Notes: generated by a model not told the origin, from the letters alone. A stretch of 64,000 bases of DNA from Mycobacterium cookii (GCF_010727945.1 NZ_AP022569.1:4092001-4156000); one strand, 5' to 3'. Positions 43,432 through 52,228 are shown, numbered from the stretch's first letter. Made by a program: numbers and translations.

Positions 43432-43609
43432 GACCGCAAAGCTTAAGCTGCGTGAAACCTGCTCCGGTTGCGGAGTCGGCTTGGGACAGGCAATCTCAGC
43501 TCGTCAGCCGACTCGCGGGCTTGGGTTCCGGGTCAACAGTTGTCGACGTGGTTGAATATCGCCGGAGCAGCGAGCATTCGAGATTTGCCGAAAGGGTCGA
43601 GGAAGCGAT

Positions 43610-43918
43610 ATGGACAGCGCTATGGCGCGGGCTAATCGATCGGCGAACGACTCTGAACTCGCCGATGGGCTGACCCGCCGCGAGCACGACATTCTGGCGT
43701 TCGAACGCCAATGGTGGAAATACGCGGGCGCCAAAGAAGAAGCCATCAAAGAGTTGTTCGGAATGTCGGCTACTGCCTATTACCGGATTCTCAACGCGTT
43801 GGTCGATCGACCCGAGGCATTAGCCGCCGACCCGATGCTCGTGAAGCGGCTCCGACGGTTGCGGGCCAGTCGCCAGAAGGCTCGGGCGGCGCGACGGCTG
43901 GGGTTCGAGCTCACCTGA
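43610..43918 (+). CDS. DUF3263 small DNA-binding-like protein (Rv0430-type)
   Basis: 102 residues from ATG 43610. The core LTRREHDILAFERQWWKYAG, KEEAIKELFGMSATAYYRIL looks like a helix-turn-helix related to sigma-factor region 4, and the tail is basic (RLRRLRASRQKARAARRLG). DUF3263 is confined to actinobacteria, and its members are usually encoded next to virR, as here. It is 64 bases upstream of virR and probably co-transcribed. Role unknown. Confidence 0.88.
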   Translation: MDSAMARANRSANDSELADGLTRREHDILAFERQWWKYAGAKEEAIKELFGMSATAYYRILNALVDRPEALAADPMLVKRLRRLRASRQKARAARRLGFELT

Positions 43919-43982
43919 GTTTTTTGCCTGCTCACCGAGCGTCGGTGTGGGTTTTGGCGCACTCCTCGTTACAGTGACGTCA

Positions 43983-44447
43983 ATGAATGAGCGCGTTCCC
44001 GACTCAACCGGGCTTCCTCTGCGGGCCATGGTGATGGTCCTGCTGTTTCTCGGCGTCATTTTTTTGCTGGTCGGTTTTCAGGCGATGGGTTCGGGCAGTA
44101 ATTCCGACGATGACTCGTCGGTGGCGAGCGTGACGGCAAGTTCAACAGCGACGACGACATCGGCGAAGGTCGTCCCCAAATCCGACGTGCGGGTCTACAA
44201 CATTTCCAGTCAACCGGGAGTTGCGGGGAAGGCCGCCGACCAGATCAAGCAAGGTGGCTACAACGTCACCGAGGTCAGCAATCTCACGTTGCCCGATGTC
44301 GCGAAAACAACGGTCTATTTCGGCAGCGCACCAGGCGAGCGGGAAACCGCCGACGCTGTGGGCCAGCTGCTCAAGGCGCCCGTCGTGCCGCGGACCCCTG
44401 CGGTCGCCGGCCAGCCGCCCGGCGTGATCGTGGTGGTCACGGGCTAG
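43983..44447 (+). CDS. virR: Envelope regulator VirR (LytR_C domain)
   Basis: 154 residues from ATG 43983. One membrane helix near residues 14-35 (MVMVLLFLGVIFLLVGF), a Ser/Thr-rich linker, then a LytR_C domain (VRVYNISSQPGVAGKAADQI, VTEVSNLTLPDVAKTTVYFG, PPGVIVVVTG). The M. tuberculosis orthologue (Rv0431) limits membrane-vesicle release and affects cell-wall remodelling. Downstream sequence, normally sodC, is interrupted here by the 3.4-kb insertion at 44.45-47.85 kb. Confidence 0.92.
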   Translation: MNERVPDSTGLPLRAMVMVLLFLGVIFLLVGFQAMGSGSNSDDDSSVASVTASSTATTTSAKVVPKSDVRVYNISSQPGVAGKAADQIKQGGYNVTEVSNLTLPDVAKTTVYFGSAPGERETADAVGQLLKAPVVPRTPAVAGQPPGVIVVVTG

Positions 44448-44454
44448 CGTCCCC

Positions 44455-44492
44455 GCTGGCGGGGTGAGAATGACTGTGCCGTGTGGCATTTG
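44455..44492. repeat. Short fragment of the DUF222/HNH gene 3' region
   Basis: The 19 bases GGTGAGAATGACTGTGCCG at 44463-44481 are identical to 44794-44812 in the following copy, and similarity continues to 44492 (TTGCCGA). It encodes on the minus strand the peptide HGTVILTPPAG, the counterpart of DGTVILTSPAG in the intact gene. The fragment ends exactly where the 370-bp copy begins. Confidence 0.7.
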
Positions 44493-44862
44493 CCGACGCT
44501 CAGAAGGGTGGCGGATCGTCGTCGCTGCCGGGCGGGGCCGGTCCCAGGAACGCCATTGACCTGGCGCGACGTGCTTCGCGGGCTTGGTGGTTTCGCCGTC
44601 GTTCGGTGTTCACCCGGCTGGCGCGGTCTTGCTGTCGAGTGCGACGCCGGCGGGGCATCATCGCTGCTCGATCACCGCAATGATCGACTGTCGGGTCGAG
44701 TTGTGGCACATCCAAGTCGCCGGTGGGCACGCATAAGCTCGGGAAGAGCAGCGCACTGCCGGGCGTCGTGACGTAGGTCTTACCTGCCGGCGAGGTGAGA
44801 ATGACTGTGCCGTCGGGTAATTGCCGATCCCGCCACCCCCAGAACGTTTTGACGAGGTGATG
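44493..44862 (-). pseudogene. 3' fragment of a DUF222/HNH (13E12-family) gene
   Basis: This stretch encodes, without frameshift, the last ~120 residues of the intact protein at 46283-47806: CHHLVKTFWGWRDRQLPDGT near the start, then FLGPAPPGSDDDPPPF and a stop at 44500. Alignment by eye to 46276-46645 gives a constant offset of 1783 bases, no indels, and one divergent patch around 44665-44720. Upstream of 44862 the similarity stops; the open frame there (to 46101) is only antisense to the cyclase gene. It is a truncated duplicate with no start. Confidence 0.85.
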
Positions 44863-44946
44863 GCACCGACTGGCCAAAGAACACTTCACCGCGACGGTTG
44901 GACCGGTGGCTATGAGCGACCTCGCTGACCTGCTTACACTTCCGCA

Positions 44947-46266
44947 ATGTTCTCGGAGACGCGCTATGCGATGAACGGTGACTTGCGGGTCGCCTATCGC
45001 GCGTCGCGTGAAGGTCCTCGCGACATCGTGCTCGTCCCGGGGTGGTTCAGCACCTGTGAGGACACTCCTGAGCAGCCGCCTCTTCGAGGGTGGATCGAGG
45101 CGATGACATCGCTCGGTCGACTGATTTTCTTCGACCAGCCGGGCACCGGACAATCTGATCCCGTCACGTCGGGCGCGCTGCCGACGTTGGAGCAATGGGC
45201 CGACAGCATCACCGCGGTGTTGGACGAGCTCGGGAGTTGTGAAGCGGTCCTGCTCGCGGTTCCCGGCGCGGTCGCGACGGGGGCGCTGTTCGCGGCAACA
45301 CATCCGTCCCGCACAACCGCGCTGGTCGTGTTGGAGGGCTACGCGAATCCGATGGTTGAGCGCACCGACGGACCCACACCCGAGCAGTTCTTGGCTGCCC
45401 TGGTCGCCATATGGGGAACGGGCGAGTTCCAGCATGTGATGAATCCGGACATGCCGTGGAACGAGGAGATCCGGGCCGCGTCGGCACGCTATGAACGCCT
45501 GGCGGCGAGCCCAGGAACGGTCGCCCTCATGATGCCACTGCTGGCCGAAATGGACGTGCGGGCGTTGCTTCCCACAGTCCGCGTCCCGACACTCGTCCTC
45601 CATCACACCGACGACGCGTTTATCCCGCCCGAGTGGGGCAAGGACGTCGCTGATCGCATACCGGACGCGAAATACGTTGAGCTCCCAGGGCGCAACGTCA
45701 ACCACTTCGTTGACCCGTGGCGTGCGTCCTTCCAGGAGATCGCCGAGTTCCTCACCGGACAACAAGCCGCCGTCGCCGACGACCGGGTTCTCGCCACGGT
45801 GCTTTTCACCGACATTGTGGACTCGACTCGGCGGGCGGCACAGATGGGTGACCGGGACTGGCATGCGTTGCTCGATGCGCACGACGCCGTAGTGCGGGCG
45901 CAGCTGACCCGCTTTCGGGGCCGCGAGGTGAACACGTCGGGTGACGGCTTCCTTGCGATGTTCGACGGCCCGCAGCGAGCGATCCGCTGCGCCATGGCGA
46001 TCCGCGACGCGGTGCAGTCCCTCGGCATCCAGGTACGCGCCGGTTTGCACACCGGCGAGTGCGAGATCCGTGGGGACGACATCGGCGGGATCGCCGTACA
46101 CATCGGCGCGCGGGTGAGCGCACTGGCGGGACCGAACGATGTGCTCGTCTCTAGCACGCTGCGCGATCTGGTGATCGGGTCAGGCCTCGAATTCGAAGAC
46201 CGCGGCACACACGAGCTCAAGGGCGTGCCCGGCGAATGGCGCCTCTCCGCTGTCGCCTCTGGGTAA
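44947..46266 (+). CDS. Alpha/beta-hydrolase fused to class III adenylate cyclase
   Basis: 439 residues. Residues 1-265 are an alpha/beta-hydrolase (VLVPGWFSTCED, RLIFFDQPGTGQSDP, DELGSCEAVLLAVPGAVATG, LVLHHTDDAFIPPEWG, GRNVNHF). The usual nucleophile elbow GxSxG reads AVPGAVATG, so Ser is missing and catalysis is doubtful. Residues 280-439 are a class III nucleotidyl cyclase: TVLFTDIVDSTRRAAQMGDR with a metal-binding Asp, GREVNTSGDGFLAMFDGPQRA with the second Asp, and AGLHTGECEIRGDDIGGIAVHIGARV. Fusions of this kind are known in mycobacteria. The gene lies exactly between two 370-bp direct repeats. Confidence 0.92.
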   Translation: MFSETRYAMNGDLRVAYRASREGPRDIVLVPGWFSTCEDTPEQPPLRGWIEAMTSLGRLIFFDQPGTGQSDPVTSGALPTLEQWADSITAVLDELGSCEAVLLAVPGAVATGALFAATHPSRTTALVVLEGYANPMVERTDGPTPEQFLAALVAIWGTGEFQHVMNPDMPWNEEIRAASARYERLAASPGTVALMMPLLAEMDVRALLPTVRVPTLVLHHTDDAFIPPEWGKDVADRIPDAKYVELPGRNVNHFVDPWRASFQEIAEFLTGQQAAVADDRVLATVLFTDIVDSTRRAAQMGDRDWHALLDAHDAVVRAQLTRFRGREVNTSGDGFLAMFDGPQRAIRCAMAIRDAVQSLGIQVRAGLHTGECEIRGDDIGGIAVHIGARVSALAGPNDVLVSSTLRDLVIGSGLEFEDRGTHELKGVPGEWRLSAVASG

Positions 46267-46275
46267 GTCCGCTGA

Positions 46276-46645
46276 CCGACGCTCAGAAGGGCGGCGGATC
46301 GTCGTCGCTGCCGGGCGGGGCCGGTCCCAGGAAGGCCATTGACCTGGCGCGGCGTGCTTCGCGGGCTTGGTGGTTGCGCCGTCGTTCGGTGTTCACCCGG
46401 CCGGCGCGGTCTTGCTGTCGAGTGCGACGCCGGCGGGGCATCATCGCGGTCCGCTCGCCGCTGTAGTCAGCGCCGGGGCGGGTTTCCAGTGCGGCCAATT
46501 CTCCGGTGGGCCGGCACAGGCTTGGAAAGAGCAGCGCACTGCCGGGCGTGGTGACGTAGGTCTTCCCTGCCGGCGAGGTGAGAATGACTGTGCCGTCGGG
46601 TAATTGCCGATCCCGCCACCCCCAGAACGTTTTGACGAGGTGATG
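46276..46645. repeat. Second copy of the 370-bp direct repeat flanking the cyclase gene
   Basis: This is the 3' end of the intact DUF222/HNH gene. It matches 44493-44862 in the same orientation (offset 1783) with few mismatches outside one variable patch. The repeat plus cyclase gene therefore forms a unit of 1783 bases. The cyclase stop is nine bases before this copy. Confidence 0.9.
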
Positions 46646-47806
46646 AGTCCGGCAGTAACACTTCAAGTTCGAGGCGTGTGTGGGCCCACCCTCAGCGAAA
46701 GGCTTCGTGTGGTCGATGTCGCAGTCGGGCGCCGGCCGATCGCAGCCGGGCCAGCGACACGTCAGATCCCGGCACCGCACAAAATCGGCAAGCTTGCGCG
46801 ACGGGACGTATCCCGGCTCGGGCGCCGCGTCCGTCGGGTGGACCAGCGGGATCAACTTTGCACCGTCAGTCAACTCGGCGATGAGTTCGGGTGCCACGAG
46901 ACCGTCGGCACAAACCTCCGATGCCAACGACCCGCCGTGGCCGTCGAGAGCGGCCTGGTCGGCGATGACGTGAATGACCACCGACGAAGCGGCGGGCTGC
47001 TTTCCGGCAGGGCAGTCGAGGCGCCCACAGCGACAGCGCAGCCGATCTGCACCGGACGCCAGCGCACCCAAGGCATCGGCGCGGCGTTGTTCGCGAGTGC
47101 GCGGGTCGTGTTCACACACCGTGCCCGCCAACGCGGTGAGCCGCTTGTCCAGGGCATGGGCGTGGGGGCTTAATAGGCTGCCGTGAACTTCGGACAGACC
47201 ACCCTCGAGATCCGCGAACCACACCTCGCGCTCGGTACGTCGCTCTTTGCGACGGCGCACCGCATCGGCATCGGCCTTGGCGACGATCTTGTCGATGTGT
47301 CCGGCCATCCGTCCTTGCGTCATCGACGGCCAGCGCACCACCGCGAGAGCCAATTGCCCGTCGACGGCCGCGAGCACATCGGGGTCCGTGATCAGATCGG
47401 TGCGATAGACGATCGTGGCGAACGTCCGCTGGTCGATGTCACCAACCTTGAAGACCTCGGCGAGCTTTGGCAGCCGTTCGCGCATCGCACGCGAATAGCG
47501 CAGCTGGCTCGCGGCCAGTCCCTGGCTCATCCGCAGGGCAGCGGCTACCTCGGCGCTGACCGCGGACTCGGTATCGACGGCCCAGTCCTCAGTGTCGGAG
47601 CAGCGCGACAACCGGTAACCGAACAACTCGCCGATTGCCAGCAAGCCGGCGGCCGCCGCACGATTCTGCGCGCGCCACGACGCACCGATCCGATCCAGCA
47701 ACGCCGACGATTCTGCCGTGCGGGTGGGATGACGCCGCTCGAACAGCTCATCAAACCGGGCGATTACCTCCGGCGATGGCAGACGGCTAGGCGTCGAATC
47801 GAACAT
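46283..47806 (-). CDS. DUF222/HNH endonuclease-type protein (13E12 repeat family)
   Basis: 507 residues from ATG 47806 (MFDSTPSRLPSPEV is the usual start type for the family). The N-terminal DUF222 region covers about residues 25-330 and is mostly helical. The HNH nuclease domain is near 365-420: FVRCRDLTCRWPGCDRPAPD, CDIDHTKPFAEGGPT and NLKCYCRTHHLVKT hold the His-Asn-His and two zinc-binding CxxC-like pairs. The tail is Arg-rich and ends in DDDPPPF. These multi-copy mycobacterial genes are suspected mobile or recombination-prone elements, and prophage phiRv1 is known to integrate into one. No transposase or inverted ends were seen. Confidence 0.9.
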   Translation of the reverse strand: MFDSTPSRLPSPEVIARFDELFERRHPTRTAESSALLDRIGASWRAQNRAAAAGLLAIGELFGYRLSRCSDTEDWAVDTESAVSAEVAAALRMSQGLAASQLRYSRAMRERLPKLAEVFKVGDIDQRTFATIVYRTDLITDPDVLAAVDGQLALAVVRWPSMTQGRMAGHIDKIVAKADADAVRRRKERRTEREVWFADLEGGLSEVHGSLLSPHAHALDKRLTALAGTVCEHDPRTREQRRADALGALASGADRLRCRCGRLDCPAGKQPAASSVVIHVIADQAALDGHGGSLASEVCADGLVAPELIAELTDGAKLIPLVHPTDAAPEPGYVPSRKLADFVRCRDLTCRWPGCDRPAPDCDIDHTKPFAEGGPTHASNLKCYCRTHHLVKTFWGWRDRQLPDGTVILTSPAGKTYVTTPGSALLFPSLCRPTGELAALETRPGADYSGERTAMMPRRRRTRQQDRAGRVNTERRRNHQAREARRARSMAFLGPAPPGSDDDPPPF

Positions 47807-47884
47807 ACATTCGATTATGCCAAGCGGGTCCGACAACCCTGACCGCACGCTGATCCCGCATCGTCGTCAAGATAGGCTCTTCCC

Positions 47885-48598
47885 ATGGTTAAGCCCGCCA
47901 GTCGCCGCAAGTTTGTCGCCGCCGCCACGCTGATTCCGCTCGCCGCCGTCGTCGCGCTGTCCAGCGCGTGCAAGCCGAACCAACCGCCCGCGACCTCGCC
48001 CGGAACCACGCCGGCGATCTGGACCGGATCACCGTCGCCGTCGGCCGCGGCACCTCAAACCGGCGAGGCGGCACCGGAAAGCATCACGACGTTCTTGAGC
48101 GCACCCGACGGCACCAAGGTTGCGTCAGCCAAGTTCGAGTTCGACAAGGGCTACGTCACCGTGACCATCGAAACGACGGGCGAGGGCCACCTGAGCCCCG
48201 GCTTCCACGGCATTCATCTCCACTCTGTTGGCAAGTGCGAGGCCAACTCGGTGGGGCCGAACGGCGGCGCACCGGGCGACTTTCAGTCCGCGGGTGGACA
48301 TTTCCACACCGAGGGCCACATGGGCATGAACGGTCCCGCGAGCGGCGACCTGACCTCGCTGCAGGTCCGCCACGACGGTTCGGCGCTGCTGGTGACCACG
48401 ACGGACGGCTTCACCAAGGCCGACTTGCAGTCGGGTTCCGGGACCTCGATCGTCATCCACGCCGGTTCCGACAACTTCGGCAACATCCCGTCCGACCGCT
48501 ACAACCAGGTCAACGGTGCGCCGGGTCCGGACGAGACGACGATGTCCACCGGTGACGCGGGCAAGCGCGTGGCGTGCGGCGTGATCAGCGCCGGTTAA
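47885..48598 (+). CDS. sodC: Cu/Zn superoxide dismutase SodC, lipoprotein
   Basis: 237 residues. The N-terminus [20 protein letters not shown] ends in the lipobox LSSAC (Cys near 29), so it is envelope-anchored. A Pro/Thr/Ala linker precedes the SOD domain: [14 protein letters not shown] (Cu ligands), [22 protein letters not shown] (bridging His and Zn ligands), [14 protein letters not shown] and [11 protein letters not shown] (disulfide Cys). It converts extracellular superoxide to peroxide. In M. tuberculosis it directly follows virR; here the cyclase/DUF222 insertion lies between. Confidence 0.96.
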   Translation: MVKPASRRKFVAAATLIPLAAVVALSSACKPNQPPATSPGTTPAIWTGSPSPSAAAPQTGEAAPESITTFLSAPDGTKVASAKFEFDKGYVTVTIETTGEGHLSPGFHGIHLHSVGKCEANSVGPNGGAPGDFQSAGGHFHTEGHMGMNGPASGDLTSLQVRHDGSALLVTTTDGFTKADLQSGSGTSIVIHAGSDNFGNIPSDRYNQVNGAPGPDETTMSTGDAGKRVACGVISAG

Positions 48599-48629
48599 CC
48601 CACCGTCGGACAGGGGTATCGCTATCAGG

Positions 48630-49733
48630 GTGAACTTCGCGTCATCACCCAACCCGACACTTGGAGTCGAGTGGGAGTTCGCTCTCGTCGACGCGAAGAC
48701 CCGCGACCTGAGCAACGAAGCGAACGCGGTCTTCGCCGAGATCGGTCAAAACCCGCATGTACACAAGGAATTGCTGCGCAACACCGTCGAGGTGGTCACC
48801 GGTGTCTGCGACTGCACCGCGCAGGCCATGGAAGATCTCAAGTCCACGCTGCGCGCCGTCCTGCCGATCGTCCGGCAACGCGGTATGGAGTTGTTCGGCG
48901 CGGGCACACATCCGTTCGCGAGTTGGTCCACGCAGAAGCTGACCGATGCGCCCCGGTACGCCGAGCTGATCAAGCGCACCCAGTGGTGGGGCCGTCAGAT
49001 GCTGATCTGGGGCGTGCACGTGCACGTCGGGGTCTCCTCGCCGGACAAGGTCATGCCGGTGATGTCGTCGTTGCTCAACTGGTACCCGCACCTGTTGGCG
49101 CTGTCCGCGTCGTCGCCGTGGTGGGTGGGCGACGACACCGGGTACGCCAGTAACCGGGCGATGATGTTTCAGCAGCTGCCCACCGCGGGCCTGCCGTTCC
49201 AGTTCGAAAAGTGGGACCAGTTCGAGGGTTTCGTCCACGACCAGAAGAAGACGGGGATCATCGAGGACGTCAACGAGGTGCGGTGGGATGTTCGGCCCTC
49301 ACCCCGTAACGGCACTCTCGAGGTGCGGATCTGCGACGGGGTGTCCAACATTCGTGAACTCGGCGCGCTGGTGGCGTTGACACATTGCCTGGTCGTCGAC
49401 CTCGAGCGTCGACTGGACGCCGGCGAGACGCTGCCGACCATGCCGCCTTGGCATAACCAGGAAAACAAGTGGCGCGCAGCCCGATACGGACTGGACGCGA
49501 TCATCATCCTCGACGCGGACAGCAACGAGCGTCTGGTCACCGAAGACCTCGACGACGTGCTGGCCCGGCTGGAACCCGTTGCCAAATCACTGCATTGCGC
49601 CGACGAGCTTGCCGCGGTGGCCGATATCCCGCGACGCGGAGCGTCCTATCAGCGGCAGCGGCGTGTCGCTGAGGAGCACGACGGCGACCTGCGTGCCGTC
49701 GTCGACGCCCTTGTCGCAGAGTTGGAAATCTGA
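48630..49733 (+). CDS. Carboxylate-amine ligase, GCS2/YbdK type (Rv0433-type)
   Basis: 367 residues from GTG 48630. The glutamate-cysteine ligase 2 fold is clear: TLGVEWEFALVDAKT near 9 (metal-binding Glu), LLRNTVEVVTGVC near 48, GTHPFASW near 93, HVHVGVSSPDKVMPVM near 130, ASSPWWVGDDTGYASNR near 158 and RSPRNGTLEVRICDG-like PSPRNGTLEVRICD near 228. YbdK-type enzymes have weak glutamate-cysteine ligase activity; mycobacteria use mycothiol, so the true substrate is uncertain. Translationally linked to the next gene by TGATG. Confidence 0.9.
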   Translation: MNFASSPNPTLGVEWEFALVDAKTRDLSNEANAVFAEIGQNPHVHKELLRNTVEVVTGVCDCTAQAMEDLKSTLRAVLPIVRQRGMELFGAGTHPFASWSTQKLTDAPRYAELIKRTQWWGRQMLIWGVHVHVGVSSPDKVMPVMSSLLNWYPHLLALSASSPWWVGDDTGYASNRAMMFQQLPTAGLPFQFEKWDQFEGFVHDQKKTGIIEDVNEVRWDVRPSPRNGTLEVRICDGVSNIRELGALVALTHCLVVDLERRLDAGETLPTMPPWHNQENKWRAARYGLDAIIILDADSNERLVTEDLDDVLARLEPVAKSLHCADELAAVADIPRRGASYQRQRRVAEEHDGDLRAVVDALVAELEI

Positions 49734-50392
49734 TGGCGAGCGCAGCTGATTTCGGCACCATGGCGATGTTCCCGTTGCAATCGGCATTGCTGCCCGGCGA
49801 GGATTTACCGTTGCAGATCTTCGAACCCCGCTACGCAGAGCTGGTGCGAGACTGCCTGCGCGACAACGATCCCCGCTTCGGCGTGGTGCTGATCTCGCAA
49901 GGCCGTGAAGTCGGTGGCGGTGACGTCCGCTGTGACGTCGGCACGGTCGCCAAGATCACCGAATGCGTCGACATCGCGGGCTCGGGCCGCTACGTGCTGC
50001 GCTGCCGGACAGCCGAACGGATCAAAGTCTGCGAGTGGCTGCCCGACGATCCGTACCCGCGGGCGGTCGTCCAAGTGTGGCTCGACGAGGAGGGAGGGCC
50101 GGTGAGTGCCGCTCGAGTCGAGGCGCTCGAAGACCGGATCATCGGACTGTTCGAGCGCATCGCGGACGCCCGCGATCTTCCGCTGCCGAGCCGGGCAGAG
50201 GTGCTCGGCGACGACATCGATCGTATCTTCGATCCTGGAGAACGACTGTACGCGTTGGCATCTCGCATCCCGATCGGGCCGGCGGATCGTTACGCCGTGC
50301 TCGCCGCGCCGAGCGCCGCGGAGCGGTTGACAGCGCTGAGCGAGGCCGTGGAATCGGTCGCCGCCGTGATCGAGTTTCAGCTCTCCGAGTAG
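49733..50392 (+). CDS. LON peptidase N-terminal (substrate-binding) domain protein
   Basis: 219 residues from ATG 49733, one base overlapping the previous stop. It consists only of the Lon N-terminal domain: MFPLQSALLPGEDLPLQIFE, RYAELVRDCLRDNDPRFGVV near 30-50, GRYVLRCRTAERIKV near 82, then a helical part. No AAA or protease domain is attached. Matches Rv0434 in order and size. It may bind unfolded substrates; function unproven. Convergent with the methyltransferase gene, stops three bases apart. Confidence 0.9.
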   Translation: MASAADFGTMAMFPLQSALLPGEDLPLQIFEPRYAELVRDCLRDNDPRFGVVLISQGREVGGGDVRCDVGTVAKITECVDIAGSGRYVLRCRTAERIKVCEWLPDDPYPRAVVQVWLDEEGGPVSAARVEALEDRIIGLFERIADARDLPLPSRAEVLGDDIDRIFDPGERLYALASRIPIGPADRYAVLAAPSAAERLTALSEAVESVAAVIEFQLSE

Positions 50393-50395
50393 CGG

Positions 50396-51286
50396 CTAGC
50401 GCCGGGCGGTGTGCAGCCGTCCTTCGATGAAGACGTTGCGCGGCGCCACGTCTTTCAGAGCGTGGTCGGGTGGCCGGTCGTAGCGTTGCATCAGGCTCAG
50501 CGCCTCGATCACGGTGACGGCCCAGCCGCGTTCGGTCAGCCACGGCCGAAGGTCGGTGCGTTTCTCCATGAACATGAGATCGTGGACATTCGCCGCGTCC
50601 GCATCGCCCTGCACGCCGCGCAGGTACTGACGACCTTGCTCCAGGTAGTCCGGGTCCAAGGCGGTTGGGCCCAGCGCCTCGACGGCGATCCGGCTGCCGT
50701 TGGCGCTGAGCGCCACGATGCGCTCGAACAACAGATCCTGGCCGGTTGCCGACAGGTAGGGCAGCAGCCCCTCGGCCGACCAAGCCGTCGGCGTCGACGG
50801 GTCAAAACCGGCTTCGCGCAACGCTTTCGGCCAATCGGCCCGCAGGTCGATCGGGACCGCCTGATATCTCGCCGTGGATCGCGCTCCGCGCGCGGCGAGG
50901 GTATCGGCCTTGAACGCCAGCACCTGCGGCTGGTCGATCTCGAAAACGGCACTTCCGCTCACCCACGGCAGCCGCCACGGGCGGGCGTCCAGGCCGGCGG
51001 CCAGAATCACCACCTGGTCGATGCCGTTGGCGCCGGCGGCGATGAAGTACTCGTCGAACCACTTGGTGCGCACCGCGGCGTAGTCCTTGACAATCGGCAC
51101 TTGCGAAGCGATCGCCGAGGAATCCCAGCCGCGCTGGATCGCGGCGTCGACGAAGAACTGGGCGTAACGGTCGGTGAACAGTGGGCAGTCGCAAACGGAT
51201 TCAGCAGCCCGCGCCATGGCCACACCGAGAGCCGTCGCGCCGACGCTGTCGGTGATGTCCCAGCTGTCGTGGTCGTTCCGTGCCAT
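50396..51286 (-). CDS. TIGR00027/LCMT-family SAM-dependent methyltransferase
   Basis: 296 residues. Typical mycobacterial family: WDITDSVGATALGVAMARA near residue 8, PLFTDRYAQFFVDAA, VRTKWFDEYFIAAGANGIDQ near 72, VVILAAGLDARPWRL near 92 (SAM motif I), VFEIDQPQVLAFK near 113, and WSAEGLLPYL near 168. Mycobacteria have many paralogues, with mostly unknown substrates. It is divergent from the enoyl-CoA hydratase gene. This gene and the next four have no counterpart between Rv0434 and Rv0435c as I recall them. Confidence 0.9.
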   Translation of the reverse strand: MARNDHDSWDITDSVGATALGVAMARAAESVCDCPLFTDRYAQFFVDAAIQRGWDSSAIASQVPIVKDYAAVRTKWFDEYFIAAGANGIDQVVILAAGLDARPWRLPWVSGSAVFEIDQPQVLAFKADTLAARGARSTARYQAVPIDLRADWPKALREAGFDPSTPTAWSAEGLLPYLSATGQDLLFERIVALSANGSRIAVEALGPTALDPDYLEQGRQYLRGVQGDADAANVHDLMFMEKRTDLRPWLTERGWAVTVIEALSLMQRYDRPPDHALKDVAPRNVFIEGRLHTARR

Positions 51287-51403
51287 GGTTCTCGCTTCCC
51301 GCGAAAATGCTCGTTACGGCGACCACATTGTCGGAACAAAACCAGGCTAGTGAAATTCCAAACCGCCCGCTGGCCGCGCGGGCGCGTGGTGTACTTCGAC
51401 GCG

Positions 51404-52228
51404 ATGAGCAGCGATGTTGCGGTACAAATCGACGCGGGCGTGGCTGTGCTCACGCTCAACCGGCCGGATCAGCGCAACGCATACACCGCCGAGATGGGTG
51501 CGCTGCTGAGCCGGGCGTATCGGGATTGCGACGACGACGATGACGTGCGGGCCATCGTCGTCACCGGGGCGGGCCGGGCATTCTGCGCCGGAGCGGATTT
51601 CTCCGGCAGCGCATCGCCGTTCGATGCCCCCGATGCCGACAGTGGCTTCTCCGCATCGCCGATCGATCCCGCGGCCTTCGAACTGCGCAAGCCGGTGATC
51701 GCCGCGGTCAACGGCCACGCGATCGGGATCGGCTTGACCATCGCCCTGCAGGCCGATCTGCGGATCGTTGCCGATGACGCCAAATACGGTGTGGTGCAAG
51801 TTCGCCGGGGAGTGATCCCGGACTGCATGTCGCACTGGACGCTCGCACACTTGACCAATCTCGGCGTGGCGGCCGAGGTGCTGTTGACCGGGCGCACGTT
51901 CACCGGCGCCGAGGCGGTGGCGTGGGGAATCGCCAATCGCACGCTGCCGGCTGAGCGGGTTCTCGATCACGCGCTGGAGATTGCCCGCGACATCGCCACC
52001 AATGTCGCACCGATGTCGGCGGCATTGTCCAAGCGGCTGCTCTGGGATACCGCGATCAACGGCTACACCCCTCGCGAGGTTGCGGCATTGGAAACCCAAT
52101 TGCACCAACGGGTGATGGGGACCGACGATGCCACGGAAGGAGTGGCTGCTTTCCTCGATCGGCGGCCGCCGCGCTTCACCGCCCGGCTTTCGGCAGAATG
52201 GACGCCGCTGCCCGAGCCGGAGGTGTGA
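51404..52228 (+). CDS. Enoyl-CoA hydratase/isomerase family protein
   Basis: 274 residues from ATG 51404; the frame stays open upstream to 50411, but that is shadow of the methyltransferase gene. Crotonase fold: VLTLNRPDQRNAYTAEM near 17, VVTGAGRAFCAGADFSG near 55 (oxyanion hole), KPVIAAVNGHAIGIGLTIAL near 97, and ADLRIVADDAKYG. The usual catalytic Glu position near residue 135 reads RRGVIPDCMSHW, so the reaction may differ from classical hydratase. Followed three bases later by an SMP-30 gene, probably one operon. Confidence 0.87.
   Translation: MSSDVAVQIDAGVAVLTLNRPDQRNAYTAEMGALLSRAYRDCDDDDDVRAIVVTGAGRAFCAGADFSGSASPFDAPDADSGFSASPIDPAAFELRKPVIAAVNGHAIGIGLTIALQADLRIVADDAKYGVVQVRRGVIPDCMSHWTLAHLTNLGVAAEVLLTGRTFTGAEAVAWGIANRTLPAERVLDHALEIARDIATNVAPMSAALSKRLLWDTAINGYTPREVAALETQLHQRVMGTDDATEGVAAFLDRRPPRFTARLSAEWTPLPEPEV

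Noticed and set aside
44863..46101. Minus-strand ORF opposite the cyclase gene, continuous with the DUF222 fragment
   Set aside because: Similarity to the DUF222/HNH protein stops at 44862. The rest is antisense to a well-supported gene, so only the fragment is real.
44455..47806. Insertion sequence
   Set aside because: No transposase, terminal inverted repeats or clear target duplication could be found; the DUF222/HNH gene is the only candidate mobile component.
50411..51403. 330-residue N-terminal extension of the enoyl-CoA hydratase
   Set aside because: It is antisense to the TIGR00027 methyltransferase gene and lacks family features; the crotonase domain begins at ATG 51404.
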